From contig OZ018331.1 in the NCBI GenBank assembly GCA_963969495.1, positions 153,186,684-153,250,683 on the forward strand: a stretch of DNA of 64,000 bases, written 5' to 3'. Shown piece after piece: positions 20,685 through 30,509 of the stretch. The notes below the pieces were generated by a model. It saw only the letters and a program-made list of their open reading frames with translations, was not told the origin of the DNA and did not search any database. Within the stretch, counting starts at the first letter, position 1. The number at the start of each line of letters is the position of its first letter. The translations under genes and the position numbers were made by a program. The DNA is from Ceratothoa steindachneri (Eukaryota; Arthropoda; Malacostraca; Isopoda; Cymothoidae).

Positions 20685-20854
20685 TTATTCAAACAAAGAA
20701 AGAATTTAAGTAGCAATAAGAAATAAAAAAAGAAGAGCAACTTAGCTTTCCTGATTGTGGTGAGAAAACAAAACAAAAAAACAAACAAACTATAGAAAGA
20801 TCTGAAAAATAGATCAACAGACTGAGAGCTCTATAAAACACGTGCTACCTGTTC

Positions 20855-20879
20855 GAAGGTCAGTCGAAGACTGACCTTC
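20855..20879 (-). promoter_or_regulatory. perfect 11-bp hairpin at the 3' end of CR1-E
   Basis: GAAGGTCAGTC and GACTGACCTTC form a perfect 11-bp stem around a 3-base loop. It lies a few bases after the coding end of CR1-E and close to its 3' terminus. By analogy with other LINEs it may be the RT recognition hairpin; this is inference. Confidence 0.5.
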
Positions 20880-21171
20880 ATCCATATATTTATCTAATCT
20901 ATTCTTAAAACTACCCAGAGAGGAGGCTTCTATCACATGTCTAGTGAGCCTATTCCATTCATCTACCACACGATTTGTAAACCAATTCCTCCCAATCTCC
21001 TTCCTAAACCGATACTTATCAAGCTTAAACCCATTGCTGAGTGTCCTGTCATGTTCACTAGGTATAAGAACCTTACCCAGATCCCCTTTATTATATCCTT
21101 TTACCCATTTGAAGACTTCAATCAATTCCCCTCTGACTCTTCTCCTTTCCAATGTATGTAGATTTAGTTTT

Positions 21172-21260
21172 AAGAACATAAGAAAAGAAGGACACTGCAA
21201 AAGACCATTCATGGCCTACACTTGGCAGCTCCTGTTCCATTCAACACACAAAAGATTTCT
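21172..21260 (-). repeat. R89 short repeat, copy 2, inserted in CR1-E
   Basis: This 89-bp unit is the same as at 16000-16088 with three substitutions. It interrupts the CR1-E reading frame, and AAATCT-like sequence on each side suggests a short target duplication. High similarity between the copies suggests recent movement. Confidence 0.65.
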
Positions 21261-21613
21261 GAGCCTTTCACCATAAGGTAAGTTCCTTAGCCCACCAATC
21301 ATCTTTGTCATCCTTCTCTGCACAGACTCAAGCAAATCAATATCCTTCCTATAATATGGTGACCAAAATTGTACTGCATAGTCTAGATGAGGCCTAACTA
21401 GCGCCAGATACAGTTTTAGAATGACTTCAGCACTCATTGCTTACACTCCTCCTAATGAATCCCAATATCCTATTAGCTTTATTCTTAGCATTTAGGCATT
21501 GCTTTCTAGGACGAAGGTCTGAACTTACCAAAATACCCAAGTCCCTCTCACAATCGGTCCTCCCTAAAATTCTCCCATTTAATTTATAACTATTCAATGG
21601 ATTATTTCTACCT

Positions 21614-22933
21614 ATACTTTTACTTTTACTTTTACGAAGTCTTGAGATGTCCTCTCAGCGCCGTACTGGGGTACCGCTGCAACTACCGGACCTCTGGTCT
21701 TCTCGTCCAAGGCTGGTTTGGTCCGGTATGGAATTAGATGGAGCCCTGCAAGCCGCTGTAGCCTTGCACTGGTGGCTCATCCGGCAGACCCCTGAGGAAC
21801 TTGTCAAGCCCCCTTTTGAAGGTCTCCACAGGTCCGCCAGATATGTCTCTCACCTCTTTGGGGAGGGCATTGAAGATTCTGGGCCCATAGTAACACAAGC
21901 TGGCAGCTAGCAGGGTCCTTATTCTGGAGGGCCCATTGGTTGGTAGGACCCTCTGTCTGCATTTGCGGCCGGTGCGAGCATTGGATTGTGGCTGAAGCTC
22001 TTGTTCGGAGGGGTTAGGTACCAGCTTTTCCAGTACCTTCCACACATATATGGCCAGGTACCTCTCCCACCGTCTTTGCTGTGAGTAGAGACCTAGTCGT
22101 GAGAGCCTCTCCCAGTAACTATACTGTCTCATGCCCCGGATGTTCCTGGTGAAGGCCCTTTGGACGGCTTCGAGTTTTTGGATGTCCCCTTTTGTGTTGG
22201 GTGACCACAATTGACTACAGTAGTCCAATATAGGTTGGACCAGTGCTCTCCACAGCGTCAGCATAACATCCTCGGCTCTTGTGCTGAAGTTTCGGAGAAT
22301 CCAGCCAGTCATTCTCCTGGCCTTATTAACAGTGTCTTGTATGTGGTGGTGGAAGGTAGCATCATCGCTGAAGGTCACACCTAGACACTTGGCATGATGG
22401 GTGGGCTCTATATCATGTCCCCCTCCTGTAGACAATGTGGTGGTCTCCTTCAAGTTTGAGTTTGGGCCACATCTAAGGAGTTCAAACTTTTCATCATTGA
22501 AGGACATGTTGTTGTCGGCCCATTCTTGCACCTTGTCCAGGTCTCGTTGGAGGGCCCTCACATCTTCGGCGCTCGTTACCGTGTGGCTGAGGTTTGTGTC
22601 ATCGGCAAAGGAAGATACCAGAGAGCTGTCTATTCCTTGGTCAATGTCACCCATAAGCAGCAGGAAGAGTAGAGGTCCCAGTACAGAGCCTTGGGGAACC
22701 CCACTGATCACAGTAGAGGCACTTGATCTTGCACCCTCTGTGACAACCACCTGGGATCTAGATGTAAGGAAGCTGTGGAGCCACATACCCAGCTTTTCCA
22801 TTATCCCTATGTCTTTGATCTTATGGAGCAGGATGCCATGATCAACCTTGTCGAAGGCCTTTGCGAAGTCCAGGAACACTATGTCCACATTGGCCCCCTC
22901 GATGAGTTGGTGTAGCATCCAGTCGTAGTGGGA
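21614..22933 (-). mobile_element. CR1-related LINE 'F', 3' half
   Basis: A long minus-strand RT reading (see the coding entry) with a 3' UTR that ends in GTAAAA repeats (TTTTAC units at 21616-21637 on the plus strand). Its reading continues, after the CR1-D fragment at 22934-24290, into 24291-24440 (NYRPVALTSHIIKIFEKVLR and NDNQHGFRKCR). The CR1-D fragment is therefore inserted in F. At 24440 it is cut by CR1-G. Confidence 0.8.
21734..22918 (-). CDS. LINE F reverse transcriptase, C-terminal 394 codons, open
   Basis: Open from the insertion site to its stop. Motif A is DIVFLDFAKAFDKVDHG (about residues 13-29). Motif B is VISGVPQGSVLGPLLFLLL (about 69-87). Motif C is SSFADDTNLSH (about 103-113), with both catalytic Asp. 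The thumb and C-terminal domain follow: NNMSFNDEKFELLRCG, DYCSQLWSPNTKGDIQKLE, RWERYLAIYVWKVLEKL and YYGPRIFNALPKEVRDI. The N-terminal fingers are on the far side of the CR1-D insertion at 24291-24440, and a few residues at the join are lost. No endonuclease is present. It resembles CR1/L2-group RTs common in invertebrates. It is unlikely to be expressed as an enzyme because of the truncation. Confidence 0.85.
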   Translation of the reverse strand: MLHQLIEGANVDIVFLDFAKAFDKVDHGILLHKIKDIGIMEKLGMWLHSFLTSRSQVVVTEGARSSASTVISGVPQGSVLGPLLFLLLMGDIDQGIDSSLVSSFADDTNLSHTVTSAEDVRALQRDLDKVQEWADNNMSFNDEKFELLRCGPNSNLKETTTLSTGGGHDIEPTHHAKCLGVTFSDDATFHHHIQDTVNKARRMTGWILRNFSTRAEDVMLTLWRALVQPILDYCSQLWSPNTKGDIQKLEAVQRAFTRNIRGMRQYSYWERLSRLGLYSQQRRWERYLAIYVWKVLEKLVPNPSEQELQPQSNARTGRKCRQRVLPTNGPSRIRTLLAASLCYYGPRIFNALPKEVRDISGGPVETFKRGLDKFLRGLPDEPPVQGYSGLQGSI

Positions 22934-24290
22934 TAGGATATGTGGGGGTGTTTCAAATTGGATAGCTGAGTGGCTGAAAGACAGGAAGCAAAGGGTAGTG
23001 CTAAATGGTGTAAAGTCAGAGTGGAGGGATGTTATCAGTGGGGTTCCTCAGGGATCAGTTCTCGGTCCATTATTATTTGTCATCTATATAAACGATCTTG
23101 GGGAGGCAGTTAATAATAAAGTGTCAATTTTTGCGGATGATACCAAATTAGCAGCTGTAGTTAAAGATATTGATGATAATTTTAAAGTGCAGGGGGACTT
23201 AAATAAATTGTTATCCTGGGCACATAAGTGGCAAATGACTTTCAACCTTGATAAGTGCAAAGTTATTAACATGGGAAAAGATAATAGAGAATTTAACTAT
23301 GAAATGGATGGGCATTGGCTGAGCTCAGTAGAGGATGAGAAAGATCTAGGAGTAGTAATAGATAAGTCATTAAGGTTTTCTAAGCAGTGTATTGAAGCAA
23401 GAAATAGGGCAAATAGAGTGCTGGGTTTTATTAAGAGAAATGTCAGTTACAAAAGTAAGGAGGTTATTCTTAAACTCTATAACTCTTATGTTAGGCCACA
23501 TCTAGAGTACTGTATACAGGCATGGTCCCCACATTTTAGACACGATATTAACCTTCTTGAGTCAGTGCAACGGAGGGCAACAAAGATTATTCCTTCCCTG
23601 AGGCACCTTGAATATGAAGATAGACTGAGGGTATTAAATATGTTCTCGTTCGAAAGGAGGTGTGTGAGAGGGGATATGATTGAGCTGTTTAAAATTTTTT
23701 CCGGGATAGATAAATTGGATGTTAGCAAGTTTTTTGAGTTAGATGATGGAAATCGGACTAGAGGTCACCACTTGAAAATTAAAAAGCAAGGGTGTAGGTT
23801 GGATTTAAGAAAATATTTTTTCACCAATAGAGTGGTAGACTTCTGGAACAAATTGCCGCAGAGGGTAGTAGGTAGTCCAAATCTAAATGTATTTAAGAGT
23901 AGGTTGGATGAGTTTATGGGAAGGGAAGGTTGTGATGGTTCCTAAGTTTTGTATATATTAATATTGTTTGTATATATCTATAGCTGCATGATTTAGTTCT
24001 TGACAAGCCTTGATTGGTGATACCCTTGTTTCTGGATGCAATCCTCTGGATGTAGTTTTCCTGGGAGTTTGGGTGCCTTGAAAAAGAGGCCGCTTGACTC
24101 GGATGACCTATGATGAGCCCTTGTGGCTTTTGTCATCCGTTATATTATATTGTGGGGGACTTTGATTTTGTCTTCCCCTGGTGATGGTGCTTTTTGTGGG
24201 TGGGTTTTGATGGAGGCAGATGACCTTTGATAGGCCCTTGTGGCTTTTGTCATCCGTGTAATTATGTTATGTTATGTTATGTTATGTTAG
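22934..24290 (+). mobile_element. CR1-D, 5'-truncated copy on the plus strand
   Basis: 1.36 kb nearly identical to the 3' end of CR1-D (16263-17602) but inverted. It starts at GGATATGTGGGGGTG inside the RT, carries the last 315 codons (coding entry), the same 3' UTR with both stem-loops, and ends in five TTATG units. It is inserted in LINE F, whose reading resumes on the far side. The two arms form an inverted repeat with a spacer of about 5.3 kb. Confidence 0.9.
22998..23945 (+). CDS. CR1-D RT C-terminal fragment, 315 codons, open
   Basis: Open reading from inside the RT to the natural TAA stop at the same place as the 967-aa ORF2. It holds VISGVPQGSVLGPLLFVIY, VSIFADDTKLAAVV (both catalytic Asp, with the normal Phe where the long copy has Leu) and the thumb with IEARNRANRVLGFIKR and FTNRVVDFWNKLPQRVVG. 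The first listed codon is an arbitrary GTG within the domain; the true start is lost with the 5' truncation. Residue differences from the long copy are very few (for example WRD for WMD). Confidence 0.85.
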   Translation: MLNGVKSEWRDVISGVPQGSVLGPLLFVIYINDLGEAVNNKVSIFADDTKLAAVVKDIDDNFKVQGDLNKLLSWAHKWQMTFNLDKCKVINMGKDNREFNYEMDGHWLSSVEDEKDLGVVIDKSLRFSKQCIEARNRANRVLGFIKRNVSYKSKEVILKLYNSYVRPHLEYCIQAWSPHFRHDINLLESVQRRATKIIPSLRHLEYEDRLRVLNMFSFERRCVRGDMIELFKIFSGIDKLDVSKFFELDDGNRTRGHHLKIKKQGCRLDLRKYFFTNRVVDFWNKLPQRVVGSPNLNVFKSRLDEFMGREGCDGS

Positions 24291-24440
24291 ACCTGCACTT
24301 GCGGAATCCATGCTGATTGTCGTTGTACAGGCTATTTGCCTCCATGCATTCCACAATGGTGTTCCTCAGTACCTTCTCAAAAATTTTGATGATGTGTGAT
24401 GTTAAGGCCACCGGTCTGTAGTTCTTTGGGAGGCTCTTAT
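24291..24440 (-). pseudogene. LINE F: RT finger fragment
   Basis: The minus strand reads LPKNYRPVALTSHIIKIFEK, then VLRNTIVECMEANSLYNDNQ and HGFRKCR, the RT1-2 region of CR1-group enzymes. It joins in sense to the open frame at 21734-22918 when the inserted CR1-D copy is ignored. Confidence 0.75.
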
Positions 24441-25082
24441 CACCCCTATACTAAGTACACTACATTTGTCTATGTTAAACTTCATTTGCCATTTCTCGGC
24501 CTAATTGGACAGAATGGTCAATTCCTCCTGCATTACAACAGCATCAGAATCAGCCATAATGGCCCTACCTAGCTTAGTATCATCACTAATTTACTCAGGT
24601 CACTAGTTATACCTATGTCAAGATCATTAATATAAATTAAGAATAGCAAGGGACCCAAAACAGATCCTTGCGGAACTCCACTGCTAACACCCCCCCCCCC
24701 ACTCAGATTTAACTCCATCTATACTAACTCTTTGCTGTCTGTCACCAAGCCATGACTGAATCCACCTAAATATACTGCCATCGATCCCGTGTGCTTTAAC
24801 TTTGCTCAGAAGTCGTAAGTGTGGCACTCGATCAAAAGCCTTACTAAAGTCCAAGTATAAAATATCATAGTTTTCATCATTATCTGCTGCTTCATACACC
24901 TTACTATAAAAAGACAGCAAATTAGTCAGACAGGATTTACCCTTACTAAAGCCATGCTGTGATTCTTTTATCAACTTATGCTTATCCAAGTGATCTCTAA
25001 TATTCCTTGCTATAATAGATTCCATCATTTTCCCTACCACTGATGTCAAACTTACTAGTCTGTAATTAGACATATTTGTTTT
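24441..25082 (-). pseudogene. CR1-like LINE 'CR1-G', RT palm
   Basis: The minus strand holds NYRLVSLTSVVGKMMESIIA, HGFSKGKSCLTNLL, DILYLDFSKAFDRVPHLRLL (motif A), SWLGDRQQRVSIDGVKSEW, then in another frame the LGPLLF and INDLDIGIT region and WQMKFNIDKC. Motif C is degraded. The N-terminal part lies at 26394-26640, beyond an inserted DNA element. Typical CR1 arrangement; frameshifted and inactive. Confidence 0.75.
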
Positions 25083-26393
25083 GGTAAATATGTAGATTAT
25101 CGGCCCGGCCGATCCCGGCCGATAAACCGTAGTTTTTTCGTACGTGTTCCAAAATGTTTCACGTTTTTGGAGTACATTTAAGGGGACGGCTCGTGTTGGG
25201 GTAAGCACCAGGGGGGGACCACACTACGATGATCCTGAGTTTCATTAAATTGGGGGGGGTCTGGGGGGCGCAGCCCCCCAGTATATAATCCTAATTGTTA
25301 TAATGTTCTGCCGTTTACAGAGGGGAATGCTTTAACTACATCATGTCAGCGTCTTTAATCGTTTTGCAAATTATAATAGGGGGTGGGGGTGGGGGGTATG
25401 ACGTCAGAAATGCTTAATTTCAATTTTTTTCATACTTAATAGCTTTTTATTATCCCCATTCGGAGTCATTTTTATTTTTCAATATATTTTTCCCCATTTT
25501 ACTCTTTTTATTACCTTGTTTTATACAATTAAATATAATTAGCTAGATCATTTCAAGGAACTACTTGTTTTTTAGCAGTTTGGGTGTCAAACATTCCCCT
25601 TTTACGCAGTTTGAAAATTCTCAATCGCACGTCTTCACCGCAGTTTCAAAATGCAATCGAATTTTCAAGTTTGTCCGTCGTCTATTGCGGAATTATTAAG
25701 CCTAGTTTCTGCTAGAGATAAATTAAACAACTTTTTGGAAGTGCATAATTTAGTGCGAACTAAAAGTGAATGCGAAATCTGTGGCCGGCAATTAGAGGTG
25801 ACCCCAGAATGTTGAACGCGTCTGGCGAGATGCGAGAGGTTCAATTCCCAAATACGGGAGAAAAACCGCTCAATTCGACGCCTATCTTGCAACCGCCATC
25901 TTCTGCAAGCGCTTCCCGTTGACCAAAACGGGAATTAAAGAACAATTCCACGCCTTCCTCATCGCTATTTCTGAAGTTTACCCCCCGAAATAAAGTAAGT
26001 TAACAGCGCTTATCGTTCTTTATTTTTGGATAAGAAAGATGGCGTCAGTTAGATTTCGAATACGACGCAGGCGCGCAAAATAAATAGGCTTCCCTCTCCG
26101 CTATTTCGGAATGATAACCAATGCAATTAAGTACGGGAAACAAAGTGTTTCGTTTTTTTTTTCGGGCAATTTGGTAAATAAAATGGCCTACGTAAACAGC
26201 ATTTTCGGTGGGTTTAATTTCGAGATTTCCCCCCCAAAAATGGCGGCAACTAGCATTCGAACAAAACTCAAACGCGCATGAATATTCAAACACGGGTGAA
26301 AGATAACGCGAACGAAGATTCAAACACGGGTGAACGATAATATTTACACAAAACAATTTTTCCTAGGCCGGGCCGATAATCTACATGTTTACC
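25083..26393. mobile_element. 1.3-kb DNA transposon with inverted repeats, inside CR1-G (Merlin-like candidate)
   Basis: The ends mirror each other: GGTAAATATGTAGATTATCG at 25083-25102, running on into GCCCGGCC, and the same sequence inverted, with C for T at one position, at 26366-26393. The CR1-G reading is interrupted exactly here. On the plus strand near 25655-25800 a decayed reading has FLEVHNLVRTKSECEICGRQLEV followed by a stop-broken Cys-containing stretch. This looks like the N-terminal zinc ribbon of Merlin/ISXO2-type transposases; this assignment is tentative. The rest is A/T-rich with G runs at 25205-25275 and 25380-25400. Flanking bases do not give a clear target duplication. Confidence 0.55.
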
Positions 26394-26640
26394 CAATGAT
26401 TTTCTAAAGATGCATGCTAGGGGCTCACTTAACACATCCTTACATTCTTTCAAAATTCTAGGAAAGACCTCAACAGGACCGGGTGCTTTACTACTTTTGA
26501 TTTTATCAATTTCCTTTGTCACTATCTCCTTTGTGATCAAGATATCCTTTAATTTTTCTTCATCATAACCCCGAAAGATCATTGACACCTCGGGTATATT
26601 TAGAGTATCCTCCTGTGTATTTGACCTCAGCCGGAGAGAG
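26394..26640 (-). pseudogene. CR1-G: RT N-terminal fragment
   Basis: The minus strand reads MIFRGYDEEKLKDILITKE, then KIKSSKAPGPVEVFPRILKE, then PLACIFRKSL. This is the SxKAPGPDxIxxRILKE block at the start of CR1 RT domains (here VEV replaces DGI). It joins to 25082 across the inserted DNA element. Confidence 0.75.
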
Positions 26641-27000
26641 CCAATTAAATTAGATCGAAAATATTCCTAATCCACATTCCGATATAAAATTCCCCTTTCC
26701 ATTGCTTGATGTTCATGGAAATGTTGAAACTAAACGATCTCTCCTAATTCATCAGGTCATGATATTCCTCCTCCAGTTGCCTTCCCTTGAAAATATCTCT
26801 CTTCGATCTACTCGATATAGAACTCTTGATTGCTCTATCGAAAACGATACATCTCGCGATGTTCCTCCTCCAGTTGCTCCCACTGACGCAACTCTTTAAA
26901 GTATTCTTTGTCGTTCTACTCGACCTAAAAAGCCTGTCGACCGTTACATTGAAAACTGCTAGATCCTGTAAATACTCGCATTAGACGCTTGATACTATCA
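26641..27000. repeat. A/T-rich flank with a degenerate 97-bp tandem duplication
   Basis: ATTCCTCCTCCAGTTGCC (about 26761) recurs as GTTCCTCCTCCAGTTGCT (about 26858), and each is followed by similar TCTACTCGA-containing sequence. The period is about 97 bp, two copies, the second partial. No gene is supported here. It precedes the left long repeat of the gypsy element. Confidence 0.45.
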
Positions 27001-27573
27001 TACTTCAATGTAACTGGTATCTGTAGGTATCTATAAATCCAATATATGTATTTATAAAACAAATTAGAATTTTCCTATATAACAAATTCCCAAAATCGCT
27101 TTGTTTAAAATAAATCCCAAACGTCTTAAACTCTGTCTCATTTTGCTCGCTTCTCCAGATTCGCAAGGTTTGTGCAAAAGAGTTCATCAATCTGGTTAAT
27201 AAATTCATCTCAAGCGTGAGTACGTATTAATAGATATTTTTAATTCATTGCAGACCCCAATTTACTAATACCATTGTGATAGCTAACAAACTATTTAACA
27301 TCTTATTGTGATCGCTATAAACTATTAATTTGTCTACTATTAATATTTCATTGTGATTCCCAACATACTATTATCGTACAAACTATCTAATATCATTGTG
27401 AACTCACTATAATTATCATCATATTTAAGATTCGCTAACATCCAAATTAATATCGTATTGTGATCCTATTTTATTTAACATCATATTTAACTTCCTATTC
27501 AACGTCCTCTTAATATTCAATTCTTGTGTGCTATTTAGGCTAAATAAAACACTAATTAATTACATAATAATAA
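27001..27573 (+). repeat. 5' LTR of the gypsy element
   Basis: Aligns with 32888-33660 from TACTTCAATGTAACTGG to ACTAATTAATTACATAATAA. Compared with the right repeat it lacks about 200 bp between CCTCTTAATAT and the TTCTTGTG region. The copies differ at many positions, so the insertion is old. Confidence 0.7.
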
Positions 27574-27860
27574 ATGGTGCCCAGAAATTACTATAACTCC
27601 CGTCAATCCATAATTCTAAATTAAAACTAAAATAATTTAAAATCCTTGCGGCCATTCACGTTTTCTCTTGATCGCCCATTTTCATTCACGCGTTTCAATT
27701 TTTTTATCACGTTGTATCCAAAACATCTTTCTTCCAATCATTATAATTCTTATTAATTTAAATTAAATATTATCCTTTAATGCAACTAGTGAATAATTTT
27801 CCCCCTTATACAAAAATTTTTCCTCAAATTTGTTTTCGTTTTCTTCGCGTGACTAACCTG

Positions 27861-27868
27861 CGCGCGCG

Positions 27869-27943
<75 letters not shown>

Positions 27944-27944
27944 A
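27861..27944. repeat. compound microsatellite (CG)n(CT)n(CA)n
   Basis: About 6 CG units (27861-27872), then about 23 CT units to 27919, then about 12 CA units to 27944. It lies between the left LTR and the gag remnant. Confidence 0.95.
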
Positions 27945-28083
27945 TACATAGACACACACGTGCATACACTCTCATTCTTTCACGCACAACAATTCTAAAA
28001 TTCATTCATTCTACTCTATACGATAGTTCTCATATACAAACCACATACATCCAAAAAGCATCATAATAGTAATCCAGTCATCG

Positions 28084-28660
28084 GTGAATGACCAAACGTG
28101 TTCCTCAAAAATTCCACCTGCATCCCTCACATGCATCGCTTGGCTTGACCTTTGTCACGTAATTCTCCGCCCTCAAGCCATAACGGAAGAAGAGAAGATT
28201 GCTCTCATTATTCAAAAAGTTCCCATAAGTATATTAATAAAATTTACGGATATCTTATTTAATGTGGGGAAAGTTGGAGCTTATGAAGAATTGAGGGAGG
28301 CTTTCTGAAAGGAGTTTGGGAAGACTTGAGGGAGCTCCTTAACAACCAGGAGACTGGAGAAGTGTCCCACTAGTTTTTTAAAATCATTTGAAGGACCTTA
28401 TAAGGGCGAAAGGCGCACAATCTGACCTTTTCGACCCTCTTCTCACCGAAATTTTCATGAGGGCAGTCCCAGAATATATTAGGCCCCTCATTCTCATGTC
28501 GTCACCGGCAGATGTGAATCAGCTGGCAAAAGGAGTCGGCCAGCTGTATGAGAACCCATATGTAAATTGTGGCAGCATACACAAACACGGCTCTGAGCCT
28601 AATAGTTCTTACATTTCGCAGGTTCGGGTAACGGCGAGTTCTGCTTGTGAATGACCCGAG
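28084..28660 (+). pseudogene. gypsy gag (capsid) remnant
   Basis: The plus strand shows LTEEEKIA-type sequence (AITEEEKIALIIQKVP), then, after a frame change, MKDLIRAKGAQSDLFDPLLT, EIFMRAVPEYIRPLILMSS and DVNQLAKGVGQLYE. This is the capsid pattern of arthropod Ty3/gypsy gag. A stop after the first 74 codons and a frame change at about 28310-28390 break it. A zinc-knuckle-like stretch, CWCYNKYGAQPLKCLQPC, follows at about 29050-29110. Confidence 0.65.
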
Positions 28661-29309
28661 CGTGGCGAAATTCCATCGTCCCTAACGAGGGATTTAACTG
28701 CCACGTTATCGAGGATGAGAGTGACCGCAGCCGGTTGAAAGTTCAGTAAGGGGCACAGTGCGAGCGATGGCACGGGCATGGTGAGTGGAGAGATAGGACC
28801 CGTTTGAGTTCCCGCAAAAGAAACCAACGAAGGAATCTCAGCACAAAAAGTGAGATGCATCATTTTTACAATCTTCCGCCTATTCTCACCATAATCTTTC
28901 TCAACAAAATGATATCTGCTGGTCCCATCGAGGGTATGGTAACAACACTGTACGCTGTACACAGCCTTGTAACCACCATTATGCTTTTTACCACACTGCG
29001 CCTAGTAGTGTCCCAAAGCATAATGAAACTTTCACCCAATCTACTCAATGGTGCTGGTGCTACAACAAATATGGCGCACAGCCCTTAAAATGCTTACAAC
29101 CGTGCACATATTTGCAACCAGTACCACCTCTTTTACGAAACCTCAACTCTCCACTCCCCGCGCATCACTCTTCTTAACCAAACTCTTCAAATTTTCAAAC
29201 TTCAATTTCAACCTCAAATTCTCCTTTAAACTAGAAAGGCATGGGACAAAAGTATCTACATTTCCTGCCTACACCTCATTTCCTCAGGTAGTTATTCCTT
29301 TTTTGCATT

Positions 29310-29610
29310 TTTTGACCCATTTTCTGGTTTATCATTCCTGGTAGACACTGGTGCAGAATGCAGTGTCATACCAATTCTTAAGGGTGGCAAAGCTTGTGCT
29401 CCCTCAGATTTAGTTCTGAAGGCAGCTAATTCGACCAATATTAGGACCTATGGAAGGCGTAACCTTCAAGTCTCACTCGGTTTTCGTAGAGTTTTTCGAT
29501 GGACCTTCGTCATGCCCGAGGTAGGTTGTCCAATATTGGGCCTCGATTTTCTTTCGGCTCACAAACTCTTGGTCGATTCTCGTCACCGCAAGCTTGTCGA
29601 TCGCTAAACT
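29310..29610 (+). pseudogene. gypsy aspartic protease
   Basis: FLVDTGAECSVIPI at 29335-29376 holds the catalytic DTG motif, and CPILGLDFLSAHKLLVD at about 29530-29580 is the second protease block (G-L-D-F-L). This enzyme would process the gag-pol polyprotein. The surrounding frame is open over most of the domain, but both neighbours are broken. Confidence 0.75.
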
Positions 29611-29749
29611 TCACTCAGTGTTTCAGATTCGTACTCACCTTCAGAGAGTTCTCTCCTTTATATTCGTCTTCCCCACACCGAGCCACCATTTCAGCGCCTT
29701 CTCCAGGAGTTATTCAGGAGTCTCCCGACCTAATCCTTCCACCTTCGAA

Positions 29750-30420
29750 GGATCGGCCGATTAAACATAATGTGGTGAATTGGATCGATACAGCAGGATG
29801 TCCTGTTTTCTCCCGACTTCGTCGTCTAGCCCCAGTTAGGCTGTGTGCACTGCGTGATGAATTTCAATTCATGATGGATGCAGGCATTTGTAGGCCTTCC
29901 GCAACTCCGTGGGCCTCTCATTTCCACATTGTGCCCAAATCTACGCTGGGGAAATTCGGAGCATTTGGGGATTACAGAGCTCTTAACGCTGTAACAATCC
30001 CTGAATGCTATTCTTTACCGTACCTAGTCGATTTCACTTCATCTCTCTCCGGCTGTACAATCTTTCCCCCTAGATGATATTTCCAAGACTATCATCACCC
30101 CTCCGTTTGGCTCTTTTGAAATCGAAAAGATGCCCTATGGTTGGCGAAATTCTGGCCGGACCTTCCAGCGTTTCATGGTCCAATTTCTGAGAGCTCTTGC
30201 TTTTGTCTTTTGCTACATAGACGACCTGCTAATACCATCTTCCTCGCTCGAAGAATACCTTTCTCACCTTCGTCAGGTTTTTTCTCGCATTCAAGAGTAC
30301 AGTATCGTGCTCAACACTTCTATGTGTCTTTTTGGTGTCTCGCAACTCTCTTTCATGAGACACCATGTTTCGAGTGTTGGGATTAGCCCACTCGAAGAAA
30401 AAGATACCGTGATGCACAAC
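29750..30420 (+). pseudogene. gypsy reverse transcriptase
   Basis: The plus strand shows MDAGICRPSATPWASHFHIV, GAFGDYRALNAVTIPE (RT block with DYR and LN), FEIEKMPYGWRNSGRTFQRF, and FVFCYIDDLLIPSSSLEE, the YIDD catalytic box at about 30214-30225, then SIVLNTSMCLFGVSQLSF. A frame change at about 30070 and a deletion after SSLSGC remove part of the palm. Dead copy. Confidence 0.8.
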
Positions 30421-30509
30421 TTTGCCCAACCCACATCACGCAAACAACCCGACGTTTCTGTGGCATTGTCAATTTCTACCACAGATTCGTTCCGAATTGT
30501 GCCCAGGTC

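Larger units (their letters stand above)
16263..20812 (-). mobile_element. near-complete CR1-like LINE 'CR1-D'
   Basis: A 4.5-kb minus-strand LINE. It has a 5' UTR (about 20685-20812), ORF1 with a Cys-rich N-terminus and an SGNH esterase domain, ORF2 with endonuclease and RT, a 340-bp 3' UTR with two copies of a stem-loop, and a tail of TTATG repeats (TAACATAACATAACATAA on the plus strand at 16264-16281). The two ORFs are 23 bp apart. ORF2 is fully open and ORF1 carries one frameshift. The opposite-strand fragment at 22934-24290 is nearly identical, so this family was active recently compared with everything else here. It abuts the 3' end of CR1-E at its right. Confidence 0.9.
20815..21613 (-). 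mobile_element. CR1-like LINE 'CR1-E', RT C-terminal fragment split by R89
   Basis: The minus strand gives the end of a CR1 RT and its C-terminal domain: ERDLGILVSSDLRPRKQCLN, EVILKLYLALVRPHLDYAVQ, DIDLLESVQRRMTKMIGGLR, then after a short insertion NLHTLERRRVRGELIEVFKW and NWFTNRVVDEWNRL. It is a 5'-truncated copy lacking the RT palm. The R89 repeat (21172-21260) interrupts it between YGERLRNL and NLHTLERR, with AAATCT-like bases on both sides. The 3' UTR has a strong hairpin at 20855-20879. Stops are few, but the RT core is missing. Confidence 0.8.

Noticed and set aside
24684..25208. Open frame beginning in the inverted-repeat element and ending in CR1-G RT
   Set aside because: The first 45 codons are transposon end sequence; only the RT part is meaningful.
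27780..27998. Open frame with (SL)n and (TH)n peptides
   Set aside because: It is a translation of the compound microsatellite.
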